Part shown: piece by piece, positions 1 to 5,188 of the stretch
Position numbering within the stretch: position 1 is the first letter of the stretch
How the letters are laid out: the number at the start of each line of letters is the position of its first letter
Assembly (NCBI GenBank): GCA_903860995.1
Contig: CAIOSS010000705.1
Span: 1-5,188 of the forward strand
Direction of reading: 5' to 3'
DNA: 5,188 bases
From: an uncultured delta proteobacterium
GTDB taxonomy: Bacteria; Myxococcota_A; Polyangia; Polyangiales; Ga0077539
Program-made: the position numbers and the translations under genes
Notes under the pieces: model-generated
Databases searched by the model: none
Told to the model about the DNA's origin: nothing
What the model saw: the letters and a program-made list of their open reading frames with translations, nothing else

Positions 1-163
1 CGCCTCGCTGCGCGACCGCCTCGGCGCGATGGAGCGCCGCCAGGCCTCGGCCGAGGCCCTGCTCGACCGGGCGCGCCAGGCCATGGAGATCGCCGCGGGC
101 CTCGTCCACGCCGCGGCGCACGAGGCGCCCGCCGAGGCCGCCTCCAGCGCCTCCGAGGCGTAG
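1..163 (+). CDS. C-terminal end of an unidentified protein (5' end outside window)
   Basis: An open frame starting at position 2 runs without a stop to TAG at 161-163, giving 53 residues. Every sense codon ends in G or C, which in DNA of this composition strongly marks the true coding frame and strand. The visible tail is Ala/Glu/Arg-rich and should be mainly helical (for example ASLRDRLGAMERRQASAEAL, then LLDRARQAMEIAAGLVHAAA). It ends in a low-complexity Ala/Ser/Glu segment typical of a disordered C-terminus. I see no domain signature, membrane segment or catalytic motif, so no function is assigned. The gene converges on the minus-strand flippase gene, with 16 bp between the two stop codons, so it belongs to a different transcription unit. 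A short internal Met exists, but the frame is open to the window edge and most of the gene probably lies to the left. Confidence 0.72.
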   Translation, partial: ASLRDRLGAMERRQASAEALLDRARQAMEIAAGLVHAAAHEAPAEAASSASEA

Positions 164-179
164 GCCCGACGCCGTCCCG

Positions 180-1754
180 CTACCGGCGCCGCAGCACGCG
201 CCGGATGCGGGCGAACTCCGACGGCGTGACCTCCCGGGTCACCACCAGCAGCGCGACGTAGATCAGCCCCACTACCGCGGCGCCCGCGAGGGTGCCCACC
301 TTGCCGGGCCACGGCACCCACGCGCCCACCGCTGCCGCTCCGACGCCGCACGCCGCGACGCGCGCCGCCGTCGTGAGCGAGAGGAAGGCCCCGAAGGTGC
401 GGCGCACGTAGGCGCCCACCAAAACGAGACCGACGAGGCAGCCGAAGAGGGTGCCGAGGGCGGTGTGGGTGAGGGCGGAGAGGTCGGCGGGCGAGAGCGC
501 GAGGCCCACGACGTTGCCGGCGAACACCGCGGCCAGCATCGCTGCCATGAGCGCGGAGGCGGCGGCCGTGCGCCCGGCGGCGAGCACGATGGTGGTGCCG
601 ATGACCGACAGGGCGAAGGCGCCCTGCGCGAGGGAGAGCCAGCGCAGCACCGGGGCGCCGAGGTCGAAGGGGGGGCGGTACGCGAGGCGCAGCACGCCGC
701 CGGGCATGGCCCCGAGCACCGCGAGCATGGCGCCGAGGGCGAGCGCGCTGAAGCGCAGGGCGCCGCGCACGAAGCCCGCGGTGGCCTCGCGGTCGCCCTC
801 CAGCGTGCTCTTCGAGACCACCGGGAAGACCACGAAGGTCACCGCGAGCAGCAGCTGGTACGGCAGGAAGGCGAAGTTCTGGACGGCCTTGTAGACGCCC
901 GCGAGGGTGTTGATGGCCGCCTCGTCGACGCCCTCGCGGCGCGAGAGCACGGCCTTCATCACCAGCAGGTCGGCCTGGAGCACCAGGTTGAGCGCGAGCT
1001 GGTAGACCAGCACCGGGGCGAAGAAGCGGGCGTAGCTGCGGGCGAAGACGCCCGTGGAGACGCCGCCGGCGGCGGGGGCGACGGGCGCGCGCAGGTCGTC
1101 GCGATGCAGCGCGAGGGCCGCCAGCAGGATGAGCACGCTCGCGATGGCGAAGCCCGTGATGGCCCCGGTGACCCGGAGCGGCGTCGCCGCGAGCCCGAGG
1201 ATGAGTCCGGTGCGCAGCGTGGCGAAGGTGATGTCGAGCCCGGCCTGCGCGCGGAAGCGGCGCCGCCCGTTGAGGGCGCCGACCAGGGCCGCGTACACGC
1301 TGTAGTCGGCGACGATGACGGCGCCGATGCGCAGCAGGGGAGGGAGCCGGGCGTCGTGCAGGACCCCGGCGCCCAGGAGGTCGGCCCCGGCGAGCAGGGC
1401 GCCCGCGAGGGAGAGCCCGAGCGCGGCGTGGATAAGCAGGCCCTTGCGGAGCGCGGTGACCCCGCCGTCGGTGACCGCGTGCGACATCGCCTGGATGCTG
1501 CCCGCCACCACCACGTTGTTGAGGATCGAGATGACGTTGAGCACCACCGCGTAGAGCCCGTAGCCCTCGCCCAGCAGCAGCCGCGTCAGCACGATGGGCT
1601 GCGCGAAGCCCGTCACCATGAACCACGCCTTGGCCGCGGCGATGACCGCCACGCCGCGGGTCGACTCGCGCGCGGTCGCCTCAGCCTTCGCGCTCGCCTC
1701 GGTCTCGTCGGGTTCGTTCTCGCGGTAGGTCGCCACGGCGCGGTGGATCACCAC
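180..1754 (-). CDS. Oligosaccharide flippase family protein (polysaccharide biosynthesis / Wzx-SpoVB-type, MOP exporter superfamily)
   Basis: A 524-residue polytopic inner-membrane protein, the usual length for this family. Family members move undecaprenyl-linked sugars or related lipid-linked precursors across the cytoplasmic membrane. About 14 hydrophobic segments can be counted, near residues 35-57, 66-88, 105-130, 138-160, 172-192, 195-216, 241-265, 285-312, 332-350, 368-393, 398-420, 428-450, 458-480 and 485-506. Family-like features include LTRLLLGEGYGLYAVV after TM1, a polar NGRRRFRAQAG loop, FLPYQLLLAVTFVVFPVVSK, and a basic C-terminal tail (EFARIRRVLRRR). The first ~33 residues are hydrophilic and acidic, longer than in many relatives. 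The start is GTG at 1754, followed directly by a second GTG; no strong Shine-Dalgarno is visible, and the next Met lies inside TM1. It is probably the last gene of the minus-strand operon, 28 bp after the exported-protein gene. The substrate cannot be told from sequence. MurJ-like lipid II transport is less likely, because the charged TM1 motif of MurJ is not apparent. Confidence 0.88.
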   Translation of the reverse strand: MVIHRAVATYRENEPDETEASAKAEATARESTRGVAVIAAAKAWFMVTGFAQPIVLTRLLLGEGYGLYAVVLNVISILNNVVVAGSIQAMSHAVTDGGVTALRKGLLIHAALGLSLAGALLAGADLLGAGVLHDARLPPLLRIGAVIVADYSVYAALVGALNGRRRFRAQAGLDITFATLRTGLILGLAATPLRVTGAITGFAIASVLILLAALALHRDDLRAPVAPAAGGVSTGVFARSYARFFAPVLVYQLALNLVLQADLLVMKAVLSRREGVDEAAINTLAGVYKAVQNFAFLPYQLLLAVTFVVFPVVSKSTLEGDREATAGFVRGALRFSALALGAMLAVLGAMPGGVLRLAYRPPFDLGAPVLRWLSLAQGAFALSVIGTTIVLAAGRTAAASALMAAMLAAVFAGNVVGLALSPADLSALTHTALGTLFGCLVGLVLVGAYVRRTFGAFLSLTTAARVAACGVGAAAVGAWVPWPGKVGTLAGAAVVGLIYVALLVVTREVTPSEFARIRRVLRRR

Positions 1755-1782
1755 ACTCTGCCGCGGCTGTCCAGGCAGTGTC

Positions 1783-2934
1783 TCAGCGCGCGGGCGCCGT
1801 CGCCCCGAGGCGGAAGCGCACGCCCGCCATCACCCCGAGCGCCGTGACCCCGCCGTTGTCGGCCGGCGCGACGTCGAGCGAGAGCCCGAGGAAGGCCTGC
1901 ACCGTGGGCGTGAAGCCCCACTCGGCGCGCACGTAGGGGTTGAGCCAGAGCGTCGTGGGGCGCGCGCCCGCCACCCCCAGCCACACGCCCACCAGCCCCC
2001 CCCCGGTGCCCCGCAGCGGCAGCCGCCCCGACGAGGGGAAGGTGTACTGCGCCCCCGCGCCGAAGCCCACCGCGCTGGTCGGGGTGGTGAGCACCATCAC
2101 CGCCGCGGCGACCTCCAGGCCCCGCAGCGCGCCGAGGGCGTAGGCCCCCTCCGCCCGCAGGGCCACCGCGGCGCTCGAGGCCTCCGCCGGGGCGTTGCCC
2201 GAGAGCACCATCCCGCTCGGAGCGCGCACGCCCGAGAGGCGCCCCCCCGCGACCAGCGAGAGCCCCACCGCCCACGGCCCGCCGTCGGCGTAGCCCCGCA
2301 CCGGGTGCGCGAGCGCCTCGGCCTCCCGCTGGCGCCGCGCTGCCTCGGCCTCCGTCGTCGCCCGCTGCCGCGCGGCCTCACCTTCGGCCAGGCGCCTCGC
2401 CTCGGCCTCGCGCGCGAGGGTCGGGTCGACCGGCGGGGCCGACCAGTTGGCCGGGTCGAGCAGCGCGTCGAGCATGCGCCCGACGACCTCGCCGGCGTCC
2501 TCGTGGTGGATGCTCTCCTCGCGCGTCGCCGTGCGCCCGGAGGCCGCGTCGACGAGGCTGAGCGAGAGGTTGTACTGCCCCGCGAAGGGCCGCAGCGCCG
2601 CCCGGATCACCTGCGTGGCGCCCATCCCCTGCGCCGCCCGCGCGAGGGCCCCGGCGTCGGTCGGCGGAGAGAGCCCGAGGCCCAGGTTGATCGCCGCGCG
2701 GTCTGGCAGCCGGGCGCCGCGGGCCAGCAGCGAGCCGCGCAGGGTGGACTCCGCGTCGGCCACCAGGTCTTGCGTGGCGGAGCCCTCGATGGGCAGCAGC
2801 ACCACCACCCGCTGCGCCGCGGGCGCCACCGGCTGCGCCCCCGCCGTCGCGGGCGCCAGCCATACCCCGCCGAGTAATCCCGCGAGAGCCAGGGCCACGC
2901 CCGCCCGCCCGACCTGTCGTCGCCTGGTGCTCAT
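1783..2934 (-). CDS. Exported protein of unknown function: signal peptide, small alpha/beta domain, coiled coil, beta-barrel-like C-terminus
   Basis: Function not recognised. From ATG 2934 the product is 383 residues. Residues 1-33 form a classical Sec signal peptide: MSTRRR n-region, an Ala/Leu/Gly core, and a likely AGA|QP cleavage site. Residues ~42-160 start with a beta strand (RVVVLLPIEG) and alternate helices and strands (GATQVIRAALRPF, YNLSLSLVDAASG), resembling the small periplasmic fold of TolB-N/CsgG/FlgO-type proteins; this is a resemblance by eye. Residues ~172-207 are a charged Ala/Glu/Arg coiled coil with repeated EAEA units. Residues ~212-383 are Gly- and beta-rich with alternating strands (PWAVGLSLVAGGRL, VGFGAGAQYTFP, LWLNPYVRAEWGF, ALGVMAGVRFRLG), like a small outer-membrane barrel; the extreme C-terminus (ATAPAR) lacks the usual terminal aromatic. 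I chose 2934 because it gives a compact signal peptide and has AGAGG-like AGAGGG just upstream. ATG 2964 is an alternative (393 residues) overlapping the ftsK stop. The frame stays open further upstream, but there it only shadows ftsK. Confidence 0.82.
   Translation of the reverse strand: MSTRRRQVGRAGVALALAGLLGGVWLAPATAGAQPVAPAAQRVVVLLPIEGSATQDLVADAESTLRGSLLARGARLPDRAAINLGLGLSPPTDAGALARAAQGMGATQVIRAALRPFAGQYNLSLSLVDAASGRTATREESIHHEDAGEVVGRMLDALLDPANWSAPPVDPTLAREAEARRLAEGEAARQRATTEAEAARRQREAEALAHPVRGYADGGPWAVGLSLVAGGRLSGVRAPSGMVLSGNAPAEASSAAVALRAEGAYALGALRGLEVAAAVMVLTTPTSAVGFGAGAQYTFPSSGRLPLRGTGGGLVGVWLGVAGARPTTLWLNPYVRAEWGFTPTVQAFLGLSLDVAPADNGGVTALGVMAGVRFRLGATAPAR
2315..2409 (-). repeat. Three copies of an 11-base EAEA-coding unit within the coiled-coil region
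   Basis: GCCTCGGCCTC (plus strand) occurs at 2315-2325, 2342-2352 and 2399-2409. Read on the minus strand, each copy encodes Glu-Ala-Glu-Ala in the charged helical segment of the exported protein (residues ~172-207). The copies are unevenly spaced and lie in the coding frame, so protein-level selection for an Ala/Glu coiled coil explains them better than a mobile or regulatory repeat. Confidence 0.5.
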
Positions 2935-2936
2935 CG

Positions 2937-2942
2937 CCCTCT
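2937..2942 (-). promoter_or_regulatory. Candidate ribosome binding site for ATG 2934
   Basis: Minus-strand AGAGGG sits directly upstream of ATG 2934, with CG between the last G and the start. If GAGG is taken as the pairing core, the spacing is 3 bases, shorter than ideal. It is still the best purine-rich match near either candidate start and supports the shorter product with the compact signal peptide. Confidence 0.4.
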
Positions 2943-2963
2943 GGCTGCGGGTATACCACCGCA

Positions 2964-5188
<2,225 letters not shown>

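Noticed and set aside
164..179. Possible bidirectional terminator in the convergent gap
   Set aside because: The 16-bp gap has no convincing inverted repeat and no T-run on either strand.
465..1847. A 460-codon plus-strand open frame opposite the flippase gene
   Set aside because: Its translation is an Arg/Gly/Glu/His-rich low-complexity string with no hydrophobic core or domain. The opposite strand encodes a coherent 14-TM protein. Long antisense frames are expected in DNA this rich in GC.
1748..2275. Alternative minus-strand frame of 175 codons over the exported-protein gene
   Set aside because: Gly/Arg-rich low-complexity translation with no domain; it is a shadow of the gene that carries the signal peptide and strand pattern.
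2950..2957. GGTATACC palindrome near the start of the exported-protein gene
   Set aside because: An 8-base palindrome with a TATA-like core, but no paired -35 element is visible and it sits between two candidate starts within a coupled operon; too weak to call an operator or promoter.

Overview
The window is very GC-rich. Coding frames show almost complete G/C bias at the third codon position. The product types (FtsK with a long Pro/Ala/acidic linker, a secreted coiled-coil plus beta-barrel-like protein, a 14-TM flippase) fit a high-GC Gram-negative bacterium, possibly a myxobacterium-like deltaproteobacterium. That placement is an inference from composition and protein style; no rRNA or marker gene here settles it.

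Layout, left to right: (1) positions 1-163 hold the last ~53 codons of a plus-strand gene that begins outside the window; its function is not recognisable. (2) After a 16-bp convergent gap, 180-1754 (minus) encodes a polytopic flippase of the polysaccharide/oligosaccharide exporter (Wzx/SpoVB/MurJ-type) superfamily. (3) 1783-2934 (minus) encodes an exported protein of unknown function with a signal peptide, a small alpha/beta domain, a charged coiled coil and a beta-rich, outer-membrane-barrel-like C-terminus. (4) 2964-5188 (minus) is the C-terminal ~740 residues of a DNA translocase of the FtsK/SpoIIIE family, running off the right edge.

The three minus-strand genes are read right to left as ftsK, exported protein, flippase. 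The ftsK stop overlaps a possible start of the exported-protein gene (TGATG), and only 28 bp separate that gene from the flippase, so they are probably co-transcribed from a promoter outside the window. FtsK pumps chromosomal DNA at the division septum. The other two products would act in the envelope (periplasm/outer membrane and inner membrane). A shared role in division or envelope growth is possible, but only gene order suggests it.

There is no intergenic stretch longer than 28-30 bp, and I see no RNA gene, mobile element, CRISPR array or clear terminator. This is mostly an ordinary chromosomal region. The middle gene is the only product whose role is open.
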